Positions 10,535 through 21,391 of a stretch of 64,000 bases of DNA are shown piece after piece (the stretch's first letter is position 1; every line of letters begins with the position of its first letter). The position numbers and the translations under genes are program-made. The stretch covers positions 565,490,140 through 565,554,139 of the forward strand of contig CM040121.1 of NCBI GenBank assembly GCA_022559845.1, written 5' to 3'. The DNA comes from Amorphophallus konjac. Its lineage: Eukaryota; Streptophyta; Magnoliopsida; Alismatales; Araceae. The notes beneath the pieces are model-generated. The model made no database searches and had not been told where the DNA came from. It worked only from the letters and a program-made list of their open reading frames with translations.

Positions 10535-12420
10535 ATGAGATATAAGGACTTGAATGTTTTCAAGGGCATCATGTTAACAGATGCGCCAGAATCAACCAGA
10601 ATCCGGTTTATTTCGTGTCCGATTATCTATCCTTACATGTACAAGGGTCGATTATGGCACGGGGAGGACAACATGTTTTCCTCTGTGAAGGTGACATTTG
10701 CCATGTATGCTGCATGTGCTTGACCTTGCAATTCAGCCACCTGAGCCTCATAAATTTTTGGCTCTTGGAGTATTTTTATGAAGGCTTCTCTCAATTCCTT
10801 GCTCCAAGCAATGGCTTCCCATCTAGTGACGTTTGTTGGAAACCGTTTCATATGTTGGATGATCTTGCGATCAGCCCGAGCTCGGGCTTGTTCCAAGGGA
10901 GGGATTATTTCCGCCAATAGCTTTGGTTCATTGGACTTTCCTTTATTAAGAGGTAGTCTCATTTCTTCTTGAAAGTATGATTCATTCCGGAACAAGGGAG
11001 CCAGAGAATCTTTCTCTTGAGATTGTAGTTTGGTGTCGTTCTTGTTTGAAGGGTCAGCTTGATCACCCAACTTTTCTTAGGTTGCTGAACTTGGTTCATC
11101 TTCCTCCTCGAAGGGGTCGAACACGAATACGTCTCCTCATACTTCAACTTTGGGGATAGGACCGTCTTCTTCCCCTTGGAAAAGTATGATCCTCTTGGGA
11201 TCAAAAGAGCTAGTATTCTTGCGAGTTGGGGGATCTGGATTTCTTCCTCGTCCGCGGCCTCTCCCTCTGCCGCGACTGCGATTCCACTCTTCTACATTGT
11301 GGCGTTTATATGTAGCCATGGTGATCCTGCCCCCGGGTCTAGAGACAGTGATGTCATCTCCTCTTGACGCTTGCAGACTATATGGCGGAGGGATTGACAC
11401 CATGTTACATGAGAAGTTTTTTAACATTTCTTCCAACTTCTGTATGGTGAGTTCTTCATCCTTGTGAAAGATAGAAAACTCTTCTGGGATGGGAAACTTC
11501 TCACCCTCTTGTGCCCATTGGTGCATTTGACGGAGCCAATTTTTGAGTTGGGTCTTCTACTCCAATTCTTCCCATGGGATATACTTATGAAGGGGCACAA
11601 CCTTAGTAGTCACAGAGGGAACATATTCCTCAAGCTCATTGATTAGCTTTTGTAGCTTTTGCAAAGAGGTTAACTCTTTGTAAGCCTCCATGACAGTAGC
11701 CTGTTCGACTTGTTTCTTCAATCCTCTCTTTAAATTCTTTTCTTTATTCTTCTCTTGCTTTTTAGCTCGCGTTAGTTCAATTGGAGAAAGAGTGTTTGTC
11801 TTTGCAGGTGGCTGGAGCATGCCCTCAGAATTGGAGTTGTTGTACCGGGCTTTTCTTTTAGGAGATTTGGGCTGACCATGCTTCTTTGGGGCCACATTGA
11901 CCCAGTGAGTTTCTTCTTGATATATTTGGAAGGTGGCATTAATTGCCTCCTCGATTATCTCGGGTGGTAATTCTTGAAACTTAGCCGTATAAGGACTAGA
12001 GTTTTGGGAAGTTGACACTGCTTCGAGCTTCTTGCTTACTTGTTCCTTGGGTTGTCTGAGACTTAACTTGGGGGACTGTCTTTAGTCTCGCCTTTTTGGC
12101 TTTGCTTGGAGTTAGCCTTGGGATGCTCCTGCTTAACTTCACCTTTTTGGCCTTGTCTGGAGCTTGATTTGAAATTCTTCTTCTGTGGCTTGCCTTTCTG
12201 ACTTCGCTCAGAGTTTAACTTGAGGTTTTCTTCTTGCGTCTTGCCTTTCTAGCTTTGCCTGGGACTTAACTTGGGGTTCTTCTATTGAGACTTGCCTTGT
12301 TGGCTTTGCTCAGTGCTTGATTTGACATCTTCTTCTTGAGTCTTACCTTTTTGACTTTGTCCAGAGCTTAGCTTGATCTTTTCTTCTTGAGTCTTGCCTT
12401 TTTGGCTTCGCCCAGGGGCC
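10535..12420 (-). pseudogene. Ty3/gypsy-like gag and protease fragment, broken
   Basis: On the minus strand three long open segments (12018-11557, 11526-11137, 11070-10633) read as a gag-type polyprotein: a lysine/glutamine-rich N-terminal repeat, a charged helical region, an RGRGRGRGRGR basic stretch near 11270, and a region with TNVTRWEAIAWSKEL near 10830. Immediately after, the frame reads HNRPLYM, then stops, then RILVDSGASVNMMPLKTFK at about 10610-10540, an aspartic protease active-site motif of the form found in plant Ty3/gypsy elements. Two stop codons sit between HNRPLYM and the protease, and frameshifts separate the gag pieces. The pol portion is missing because the Tat LTR abuts at 10527. 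The lineage is uncertain. Confidence 0.65.
12098..12403 (-). repeat. Six tandem 51 bp units encoding a 17-residue gag repeat
   Basis: Read on the minus strand, six consecutive 51 bp units start with AAAAAGGCAAGACTCAAGAA or variants and translate as QKGKTQEEKIKLSSGQS-like 17-mers, with a partial seventh to about 12070. The period is an exact multiple of three and most substitutions keep the K/Q/S-rich character, indicating the repeat expanded while coding. One unit has a stop (CAA to TAG region) and one an AGC-TAG change, consistent with later decay. Confidence 0.8.
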
Positions 12421-12442
12421 TGCCTCGAGCACTGCTTGGTGC

Positions 12443-12891
12443 TTTACACAACAGCCTGCCTTCAGATGAAGCTTGGCACATGTGCCATCTCAAATGTCTT
12501 CAGATGTTACATTTTGATGTGTCTCACATTATATTAGTATATTACTCAAATCACTCCTGGAGGAATTCTTGTGCCTTCACTCCGTACATTACTTCTTTCA
12601 ATCCTCTATCGGATCCTGTGTTGGACAGTCCTGTATTAAGTCTCGGGGTATCATGGCTGGGTTATGCTTGTAGCCATTCAGCGTTAAGTACTCCTGTGCA
12701 AGATCTGTTTGTACTTGGTACTCAATAGGTTATTCCTCTCAATCCTCCAATGGATCCTGTGGTGGACGCAGTCCTATATTTGGTCTCAGGTGACATGGCT
12801 GCATCATGCTTGTAGTCATGCAGTGCTAAGTATATTATTCTATCAATAAGTTAGGGTTTCATGAATTTTTGTAGTTATTGCTTATCAACGA
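12443..12891 (+). repeat. Left arm of a 450 bp inverted repeat
   Basis: This segment is the reverse complement of 16412-16862 at high identity by eye, from TTTACACAACAGC at the outer edge to ATCAACGA at the inner edge. It contains two diverged tandem units of about 135 bp (each with GTAG.CATTCAGCG or CAGTGC and a GGATCC.GTG core). Its outer edge abuts the gag-like coding repeat. It could be a terminal inverted repeat of a DNA transposon or an inverted duplication; no clear target duplication was seen next to the two outer edges. Confidence 0.75.
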
Positions 12892-13329
12892 CAAGCCTGA
12901 TTCTATCGGACTCTCAGATTGGCCTAAGTTTGGAATTCATAAGTTGTCATCACAAATATTGGAAGATCAAAAGCACCAACGGCAGTATTGGGGTTTATTT
13001 TCTTCTCAGGAGGGTCTTGTGTTTTCTATGATATTTTGATGCTTCTGTTATTTTAATGTCAAAGGAAATTGTGAGGTTTTGAGATGGAAGAATGTAGTTA
13101 ATGCTAAGAGTGCTTGATTTGGTGGGTGGAATCTTGGGATTTATATCGACATGACCGGTGCAACTTCCCTAATTTTCCCTAGATATCATCATTTCTCCAG
13201 CATATGTTTTTGTCTGGCTCCTATATTCTCAAGGTTGGATGGGTTGAGACTGGTCACGGGAAGGATTTCATCCCATCTTATTTCTCCTTCTATTAATTGC
13301 TTAGCTACAATCCCCTTCTTCTCAATACA
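12892..13329. other. Anonymous DNA between inverted-repeat arm and LINE
   Basis: No coding motif, tRNA-like boxes or repeat structure recognised. The base composition resembles the neighbouring intronic DNA. Confidence 0.4.
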
Positions 13330-13800
13330 AGATTACTAAGGAGAGCCAAAGGATAAAGTTTCACCACTTCTTAGCCTTCAAGATGACGCTAGATTCTTCA
13401 ACCTGAGAGATGCCCACTGCTTTACCCCAGTCCTCTTCCCATTTAATGGTTCTTTTAAGAATGTCAGAGGAGTTGTTGAAATCCCCTCTAAATCTTCTGA
13501 AGTTCCTCTCAAGCCAGACAGCCCACATAAAAGGTGGAAGAAGTAGGAACCAGACCTCCTCATCTAATGTGAAAGGGCAAATTTGGTTCCACCCCATCAC
13601 AAGCTCAATAGTAGTGTGTGGCTTTGGTTCCATCACATCACAAGCTCAATAGCAGTGTGTGGCTTTGGCCAATGAATAGCTGCGAACTGGGTGTGCCACT
13701 GCACAAGCACTATGCCACAGTTGCAGAAAATATGATCCATTCATGGGGGCATATCTGCAAAAGGCCCTCTCATTAGTGACTGTTTGGTGCCATCATCTCC
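13330..13800 (-). pseudogene. 3' end of a LINE (RT C-terminal zinc-binding region), minus
   Basis: The minus strand reads DHIFCNCGIVLVQWHTQF at about 13740-13690 and then WAVWLERNFRRFRGDF at about 13530-13480, ending at a stop near 13361. The Cys/His cluster followed by a W..WLERN.R.F block is the conserved C-terminal region of plant non-LTR retrotransposon polymerases. Only this tail is present, so the copy is 5'-truncated or rearranged. A short direct duplication at 13594-13670 (about 42 bp, with CACACACTGCTATTGAGC on the minus strand) lies inside it. It sits upstream of the coatomer exons where that gene's first exons would be expected. Confidence 0.6.
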
Positions 13801-14738
13801 CTGCCTTTTCTATAGGTTGTTTGATTCTTGTCACCTGCAAAAGTTGGTTGGCAGGTATTAGATATGCTACCTTGAGAATAGTTGTAACGATCGCATCCAA
13901 AGCTTCAAAAGAAAGTGGGTACCAATGACACAGCATATTGTTTGTCAATTTATTGCAAAGTACCTTATGCCTTGTTTCTTTCTTTATGCAATTTAATTGA
14001 TTGTCATGACGTGGCTGTATAGCTGCTAGAATCTGTTAATGAATTTCTGATGTCTTCTTACTTCTGTTCGTCTACTGACATGGTGACTTGGGGCTTTGTG
14101 TTAATTGTGACAAATGGACAAGTACTTGATACTGGATTTAAGTGTGGTACATTTTGATGGGTGGAGGATTTTTGATCTATTACAGCTGAGATCAAAATGT
14201 TTGATAACTACATTGTTGTCTATAAGTTTATCTGCATTTCCATGTCGCTGCTGGCGATGAAGAAAATGAGCTTATTCTAGCCACAGTTCTTCAAGGATTT
14301 TTTTGATGCAGTTGGGCTTCTACTTGGGTATGTCTCACACTTATTGCATTCCTATAACTACTGTTGATTTTGACCTTGTAATTTGATGGTATCTAACCTT
14401 ACGCCGGACATCTATAATGATGTCTCATTTTGCAGGAATGACGTGGACAAGAGAATAGCTCTTGAGAACTTGGACCTAATTCTTCTATGCATCGAGGGTA
14501 TGAATTTTATGCCTTGAACATGCTATCATCTGAACACTGAATAATGCGTCCAGACAAAGCATTTAAATAAGGGGCTCTTACAGAAAATGCAAACACAAAT
14601 TAATACTACCATCTATATGCTATAAAATGGTTCTTGTTTCGTTATCAGCTGAGAAAACGAAAACCATTTAAATTGAGGTTCTTACGCAAATAATCATGTG
14701 GGGTTTTGATAGCTTGTATTGTGACAAGCTGCTTGGTT

Positions 14739-14827
14739 TTTACCGACCTCCTCGTAGCGCAGTTGGTGAAAGTGGTTCACTTCCTTGAGGTCAAGGGTTC
14801 CAGGTTGGTAAGAGGGGGGGAAGAAAA
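14739..14827 (+). mobile_element. Short tRNA-derived SINE
   Basis: An 89 bp insert carries a box A-like TAGCGCAGTTGG and a box B-like GGTCAAGGGTTCC about 35 bp downstream, the spacing of an RNA polymerase III promoter, then an A/G-rich tail. It is flanked by 16 bp duplications, GACAAGCTGCTTGGTT (14723-14738) and GACAAGCTGTTTGGTT (14828-14843), which differ by one base. It lies in the coatomer intron. It is not a tRNA gene: there is no cloverleaf 3' half. Confidence 0.75.
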
Positions 14828-15127
14828 GACAAGCTGTTTGGTTGTTACGGACTCAGTTTAGACATTTCCGTTGGTACAAGGGATGTTTCCTTATATATAA
14901 TCTTGCTTGAACTGTAAAAGGGCCTGCTTTAGAACGGATCATTGCTTTCGTTTTTATTTTTAAGCAAATCTGTATTGAAGATAATTGAAGTCCCTTATCT
15001 TCCCAGAATAAAGTTTTAACTTGTCATCATTTAATGAATGGAAATTGGTACTAGTGGCCTGCTTTAGAATAGATCATTGCTTTTCTTTTCCTTCCTAAGC
15101 AAATCCATATTGAAGTCGACACCATTT

Positions 15128-15921
15128 CCTTCGAGCCCTTCGAGATGAAGTCAATGCCTTGCCTATCTTTGGCAGATCCTCTATGGACCAGCTTCCTACT
15201 CCAGATGCCTCAGCCGCTCGCGTTACTCCCCAGCCTATGCTTGACATGGCTGTTTGTCCTAGGCCTCTTCCTGCTGCTCCTGTGAAGCCCCCTCCTCTAG
15301 GTCTTGCTCCTGTCCTGCCAGACTCTATAGTGACCTGTGATGTTGATGCTCCTGTTCGTGATGGTGCTGCTGTTGATTCTTTGGTTGCGCCGGCTAGACA
15401 TCTTCAACAGGCCGCCATTAAAGTTGCTTCGTCCTCCTTAGTGACTCATCGGCCTGATAATGCTGATCATTCTCTTAAGACTCATGGTGTTGTGTTGGCT
15501 AAGGCTGCTGCTCCTCCAGCTGGTGTCTCGTCTTCTTCAAGCTTGGACGTGCGTGGCCCGGTTCATTCGGCCTCTCTGGTGACGCCATCCCAGTCATCCC
15601 TGAAGCCCCACGTTGTTCCTCCGTCAGCCGCTGTCATTGCTCAACATGATCCTGCTGATGCAGATGAAGATCTTGGCTGGGAGATCCCCAATCGTAGGCG
15701 CCGCAAGCCCAATCCTCGCTATCGCTCTTAGCCTATTGTTGGGCTCCAGTGGTTGTAATTTTTTGTTTCTGTCGAGACTCTTCCTTTAGTTCTTTGTCCC
15801 CTCTTCGAAGGGTGTTGCTTTGTCGGCTCGAGTTGCTTGTACCTTCTTCCTTTTATCATATTAATAAAACGCCTTGCAGATCTGTCTAGATCTGCCTAGG
15901 TATTGCTTAATAATAATAAAA
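15128..15921 (+). mobile_element. Internally deleted LINE derivative with target duplication
   Basis: A 794 bp insert is bounded by identical 15 bp duplications AAGTCGACACCATTT at 15113-15127 and 15922-15936. It ends in a TAATAATAATAAAAA tail after a LINE-type 3' region containing ATTAATAAAACGCC. It carries one open frame (15159-15731) but no endonuclease or reverse transcriptase. The duplications and tail show mobilisation by target-primed reverse transcription. Confidence 0.75.
15159..15731 (+). CDS. ORF1-like proline/alanine-rich protein of a LINE derivative
   Basis: An uninterrupted frame of 190 codons. The product is rich in Pro, Ala, Val and Ser through most of its length and ends with a basic tail, GWEIPNRRRRKPNPRYRS. 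Such a low-complexity protein with a basic C-terminus resembles the tail of plant LINE ORF1 (the RNA-binding, gag-like protein), but no zinc knuckle or RRM core is visible, so the N-terminal domain is missing or diverged. The stop is followed at once by the 3' untranslated region, so ORF2 has been deleted. The first ATG is near the 5' end of the insert; a second ATG at 15183 (MDQLP) is as plausible. The open frame in an otherwise decayed setting suggests recent insertion or simply low stop density. Confidence 0.55.
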   Translation: MPIFGRSSMDQLPTPDASAARVTPQPMLDMAVCPRPLPAAPVKPPPLGLAPVLPDSIVTCDVDAPVRDGAAVDSLVAPARHLQQAAIKVASSSLVTHRPDNADHSLKTHGVVLAKAAAPPAGVSSSSSLDVRGPVHSASLVTPSQSSLKPHVVPPSAAVIAQHDPADADEDLGWEIPNRRRRKPNPRYRS

Positions 15922-16411
15922 AAGTCGACACCATTTAGTGAATGGAAATTGGTACAGAGAAGCAGAAGTCTTTCTGTGAGCAGAGGACCGACATTTGATT
16001 ATAACTCTAGAAATCTGGCAAGAGGAAATGCACAAGTATCTTTTCTTCTGATACCCCCATTTGTTTTAATTGGATTTGCAGGATTGCTTTGGAAACAGAT
16101 GCAAATGCAATTGTTGGAAAGGTGGCAAGTAACAGTGTGGATGGTGCACAGTTCCCTTCTCTGAGCTAGCAACCTGCATCCGTTACTTTCTGACAAAAGA
16201 TTTTACTGCCTGCCTGCAAATCATGGAATACTTTTTACTAACCTGCTTCGTAGGACTCATCATCAATATTCTTCCCATCCCCTGCCCCCTCAGACTGTAT
16301 CTCAAGCACTGGCCACAGCAAGGAAGCACTTGGCAAGATCTCTTCTGAAATGATGTGTTTCTGGCATTCTGTTCCTCCTCCACGGTCATGGGGCATTTAT
16401 CATTCAATGAG

Positions 16412-16862
16412 CTCGTTGATGAGCAATAAGTACAAAAATTGATGGAACCCTAACTTATTGATGGAATAACATACTTAGCACTGCATGACTACAAGCATGA
16501 CACAGCCATGCTACCTGAGACCAAATATAGGACTGCATCCACCACGGGATCCATTGGAGGATTGAGAGGAATAACCTATTGAGTACCAAGTACAAACAGA
16601 TCTAGCACAGGAGTACTTAACGCTGAATGGCTACAAGCATAACCCAGCCATGATACCCCGAGACTTAATACGGGACTGTCCAGCACAGGATCCGATAGAG
16701 GATTGAGAGAAGTAACTTGCTGAGTGAAGGCACTGGAAACCCTCTAGGAGTGATTTGAGTAAATATACTACTATAATGTGAGACACATCAAAATGTAACA
16801 TCAGAAGACATTTGAGATGGCACTTGTTCCAAGCTTCATCGGAAGGCATGCTGTTGTGTAAA
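16412..16862 (-). repeat. Right arm of the 450 bp inverted repeat
   Basis: Reverse complement of 12443-12891. It begins about 60 bp after the coatomer stop codon, so it may include that gene's 3' flank. It contains two tandem diverged units (about 16467-16605 and 16606-16740), each with TACTTA.C.CTG.ATG.CTACAAGC. The two arms enclose about 3.5 kb. Confidence 0.75.
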
Positions 16863-16894
16863 TTATAAAACACATTTGGAAATTCAAAGGCAGT

Positions 16895-17082
16895 CTAAGA
16901 ATGTCTGCTCATTTCCTTCGGCAGTTCAAAATCAATGAATGACCGCTGCTTCTTTCGGCGAATAACGTGGTTGCCATCTTCAGGATTTCCTTGACCTGTC
17001 CCCCAAGAAAGTCTGCCCGGGCTCCAATCCACCCACCCAAAAGATAAAGATCCATATACATTCAGATATTTTAGCTGCTCCT
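16895..17082 (-). CDS. Possible terminal exon of an unrecognised host gene
   Basis: The minus strand has a splice acceptor-like TATGTTCAG at 17083 followed by an open frame of about 61 codons ending at TAG (16895-16897). It reads EQLKYLNVYGSLSFGWVDW near the start and KKQRSFIDFELPKEMSRHS at the end. The composition is protein-like and unlike the surrounding DNA, but I do not recognise the family. It could be the last exon of a gene whose other exons lie to the right, or a fragment. Confidence 0.3.
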
Positions 17083-18650
17083 CTGAACATACCTTAAACC
17101 CTAAAATGACCCTTGAATTCCATAAACATGTAAAATTATTAAAATGCCCCTATCCCCTAAAATGACCCAAAATCAACCCAAATCAATGTAAATACCCTCT
17201 GAAAGACTCTTAAACCCGGTAGAGATCAGCAAATGTGCTTGCGAAGCTTGTGTGAATGGTGCGCGTCTGCATTATGGTTTGATTTTGATTGGCATTTTAT
17301 GAGCAATTAATTAAGGGCATTCGTCGGACCAGACGATGTAATTAATACCGATCAAGGTCGGTGGGGGAAAGGTCTGACATAACATATGAACCCATGAAAC
17401 TTGACGGATGTATAATGTTCTAGGAATTCATTCCAAGGCCCAGAATATGCCCTCAATGCCATGCATACTCCCCTATATTACCACACCAAAAAAAGATACT
17501 ATTTTTAATGCATGGAAAAACAAAGTTCCAACCGACCCTTAGGCAGACAGAGATCTCGGTCATATCATAACATCATGCAAATCATGTTGACTAGTTAGTT
17601 TCCCACCATTAGTGACACACTGAACAGATTAGAAATAGCCTAAATCAGAACAAGATGTGGACAACATATTTGCCACTGCAACAGATGTGGGTTCCGCCCA
17701 ACACTCAAAACAGTTATCAAGTATGAGCGTCATGTCACGTTTGTTAAAATAAATATAATTGATCGCACAATTAGAGTCAGCTTCCGAGTCATCGCTTAAA
17801 TTTAAAAGTGAGTACTATTTTGTGTTACGTGCATATGCTACTTCATCCAAAATCATTCTTTTCTTGCTGCCCATTTTGTCCGAAGTAATGTCGTGAAACG
17901 GAGGAGAAAACACCCTATATTTTCAGTATGCTGTTTTTTTTTTTTGGGGGGGGGGGGGATTTGTACATTTAAGGAACACACAAGTTTTCCTTCTAGAAGA
18001 ATGTAGTGTTGTACCAAATTTAATATAGGTCCAAATTTGTACTTTCAAAAAACATATAGGTCCTAATATGTATTAGAAATGATAAAATCCTGATTGTGTA
18101 ACATCCCCTCTTCTTCCTCCACTTTTAATTTTATTCTTCCCCTTCATTCATCCTTGACACTGTTTCTATATCAATATTAGTGTTGATATTCAAAACTCTA
18201 AAATATAAATATCAAAATTAATACTCTAGCCAAACAGGGCATACACACTTATTTTACCATTATGATTACCACAGCAAAATTTTGGCAGATCACCAGACCA
18301 CCCTAACAAACAACGATCAAAAAGGAAAGCACAGTCAACAATTATGATGTGTTTATTTAGAATTAAACAAGATATGGAAACACTTAAAAGGGAGAAGCAC
18401 ATTTTATTTGCACAAAACTATAATGATTTTTTAAGTAAAAGAAATGCAAAGATGACACAACAGGTCACAAGTATATGTCAGGGGAACATGACAGCAAGGG
18501 TTCAAATGTTATGTAAAGGGTACAATGTCACATGACAATATTCAAACAATAAAATCACATTTACAACAAAAACAAAGCAAGTATGGGCAAATAGATATTG
18601 GCATTATCGAAAGGATCAGTGGCTTGAGGGATTGCTTTGAGAATTCAATT
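17083..18650. other. AT-rich intergenic DNA, nothing recognised
   Basis: Anonymous sequence. A T-run followed by a G-run (about 17934-17959) is the only striking local feature. No coding motif or transposon terminus was identified. Confidence 0.45.
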
Positions 18651-19110
18651 CTAGGATTGGGCATGAAGGAGAGGAAGATTTGGAGGCATATCAGCATCAA
18701 ATTCTTTGGAAAGCTTAACAAACTCTGCTTGATGAATTGAAGATTTGGAAACAGGCTTATCCAGGTTTCTATGAAGTGTGGATGGGCATTCCTTAGTGCC
18801 ACAAACATTTTTGTGACTGTCCTGTAATTGGAATTATCCCACACGTCAGATGGTGCTTTGGGCTCATAACAATGTGAAATGACCAGAACATTGTCCTTGC
18901 TCCATCACATCAACCTTTGTTAGAGCTGAGCCCATGACTACTTTTTCATGGATAGTACAACTATATTTTTTCCACAGACTACCAGACAAAAGAAATGGAA
19001 GAATTCAAATTGCACAACTAATTAAAGATGGAAGAGGAATCATCACCTTCTAGTGGACCCTCAACACTGAAATCTTGAACAAGAACGTTTGATAGTTGCA
19101 TCAAATCAAA
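18651..19110 (-). pseudogene. Possible eroded exons of an unrecognised gene
   Basis: Three adjoining minus-strand stretches read like protein but in different frames: MQLSNVLVQDFSVEGPLEGD (about 19101-19040), EKVVMGSALTKVDVMEQGQC (about 18955-18895), and, after an acceptor-like AATTACAG, SIHQAEFVKLSKEFDADMPP within an open 57-codon segment ending at 18651. An overlapping frame (YRTVTKMFVALRNAHPHF) is equally open, which weakens the case. I do not recognise any family. Confidence 0.25.
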
Positions 19111-20870
19111 TGATTTGGTGGACACTTATGCTTGTACGAGAGAGTTGTATTGGATGACTAGACACTCCGACGCCAAGATTTCAAAACAATATATTTTTAA
19201 GAATTATTCGAGTTACTCATCTGAATGTCAAGTTTCAATAATTTTTTATTCATCTTTTTATATTTTAAGAAAATTTTGATTGATCATGCCTTAATGTATA
19301 TATGGATGTCTCCATGTTCATATCATAGTTGTCAAGTCAACTAGCTGACCCAAGGGATTATGAGGAAGCCTAAAGACACGTTTGAGAACCCAAGTAACTT
19401 CACCCATGTCAGGATAATTTACTCACCGTACAACGCTCTTCTCACATTAGGATTTATCATGATTAAAAATATCAAGAAGTTCCTTTATAGTCGCTTCTGC
19501 GGATTCATGGGGGCACCATCATTTTGTATCTATAATCTCTCTCGTCAAAATTTTGAACTGACTCAAAAACTTAGACCGTTGTTGGACCATTTGTTATTAC
19601 TCAAATCATGTTGGAGATTTCAATGATCGGAATTCCCACCGGATGTATTCTCAAATGCACCCTAAGTGCATAGGCACTGAGCCGACTGCCAGAGCTCATC
19701 CAAGATGGCACCTGCAGTGCCTCCTAGGAAACTAAGGATACACACGACAGTAGGTCTAACCAACTAAAGAAGCGAGTCCAAGTCAAATTTGAGACAAACA
19801 TAATAGGCTTTTAGATGGAAATTCTCTACCAAAAGAAAAAAAACCCCTTACCATAAATTTGGATGTTTTGCTGCAGCAAGTATTGTATGATATTTTCAAC
19901 AAAATCTGGGTAGTGTCCAAAGAACATATGACATTTTCTTGCTAAGCATTCATGATCGGTGAAGTCTTTTAAATAGAACAATTGCCCAGCTGATTTAAGC
20001 AGCGTAACAAAAATCGATTGTTAAAATCTATGTTGCTTTGCTTGTATGGATGCGTGTGACAGAGCCAGAGAGGAGAGATGAGAGAGAAGGTGCAGCAGAG
20101 ATGCACCTACCCCCCCCCCCCCAAATTGCATTGGAGATGGCTAGGTTGGGAAGGGAGGGGAGGGGCTTTTGTAGTCTTTGCAGAACACCCTCCTCTCTGT
20201 TGCACTGCTTGCATGTGTGCGTGTGCGCACGCACACGTGCGCATGTGTGAGAAAGAGAGAGAGGAAGTAGAAAGAGAAGAGGATGGCTGGCTTAGAATGG
20301 TAAGCCAATAGGTAAGCTCAATGATTAACTCATGTACAAATTTGATAAAAGCTTGATTCAGCTTGTTCGACTAACTAAATGAGCCAATCTTCAACAAAAT
20401 TTTAGGCCGAATTAATAAAGGAGTTGAGCTTGAACATAGACATACTTGGCTTATTTACCTTCACGAACATTCTCAATTAAGGCTCAATTATATTTCTTTA
20501 GTAATAAGGTCATGTTCATTTAATAGCTCTATCCTATTTATAGTATAACTAATTTGTAAATATAATTGACAAATATCCCTTTTCATTCATTTTCTTACAT
20601 TTAGTAGTTCAAATAAGTTAATAAACATCAAATGATTTAGAAATATTTAACATACAAATTACGAAGAGCTCAGAGTAGACTTGATTGCTAAAAGAGTCGA
20701 GCTTGAACAAGGTAGAACTTTGCTTGTTTACTATTCAAACAGCTCAAAACTCAATAAAAGCTCATCACAATAATAAACGAGCTAAACCTGAATAAAATGG
20801 TACTCAGCTCAACTTCACTCTTTTGTAACCCTAGGCCAGCTGCAGCCTCCCATGGGCATCCCCCCAGCTC
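19111..20870. other. AT-rich intergenic DNA with short low-complexity tracts
   Basis: No gene was recognised. There is a C-run at about 20109-20120 and an alternating purine/pyrimidine stretch with GTGTGCGCACGCACAC at about 20219-20240. The open frame at 19360-19626 shows no motif and I do not regard it as a gene. Confidence 0.45.
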
Positions 20871-20871
20871 C

Positions 20872-21391
<520 letters not shown>

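Larger units (their letters stand above)
14921..15955. repeat. 135 bp tandem duplication in the intron, second copy split by a LINE
   Basis: Copy one (14921-15055) runs from GGCCTGCTTTAGAA to GAATGGAAATTGGTAC. Copy two begins at 15056 with the same words, is interrupted at 15128-15921 by the LINE derivative, and resumes at 15937 with GTGAATGGAAATTGGTAC. The duplication therefore predates the LINE insertion. Confidence 0.7.
14186..16353 (+). pseudogene. Coatomer subunit zeta (COPI) pseudogene, 3' half with introns
   Basis: Coatomer zeta is a small subunit of the COPI coat that forms vesicles for Golgi-to-ER transport in the cytosol. Spliced segments match its C-terminal half: 14186-14327 (EIKMFDNYIVVYKF, then ENELILATVLQGFF and DAVGLLLG), 14436-14497 (NDVDKRIALENLDLILLC), 16082-16171 (IALETDANAIVGKVASNS) and 16294-16353 (TVSQALATARKHLARSLLK, stop). 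Acceptor AGs precede each and GT donors follow the first two. Defects: a 7 bp deletion after YKF, an extra T in the run before DAV, a missing short segment between LLC and IAL, and a TAG with loss of the donor after PSLS. The N-terminal exons are absent. The intron at 14498-16081 has received a SINE and a LINE derivative. The retained introns rule out a processed copy. Identification rests on remembered family features. Confidence 0.85.

Noticed and set aside
14739..14827. Functional tRNA gene
   Set aside because: Only box A and B-like motifs are present; there is no complete cloverleaf, and flanking duplications show it is a SINE.
19360..19626. 88-codon plus-strand frame
   Set aside because: No motif, no promoter or splice context, in AT-rich anonymous DNA.
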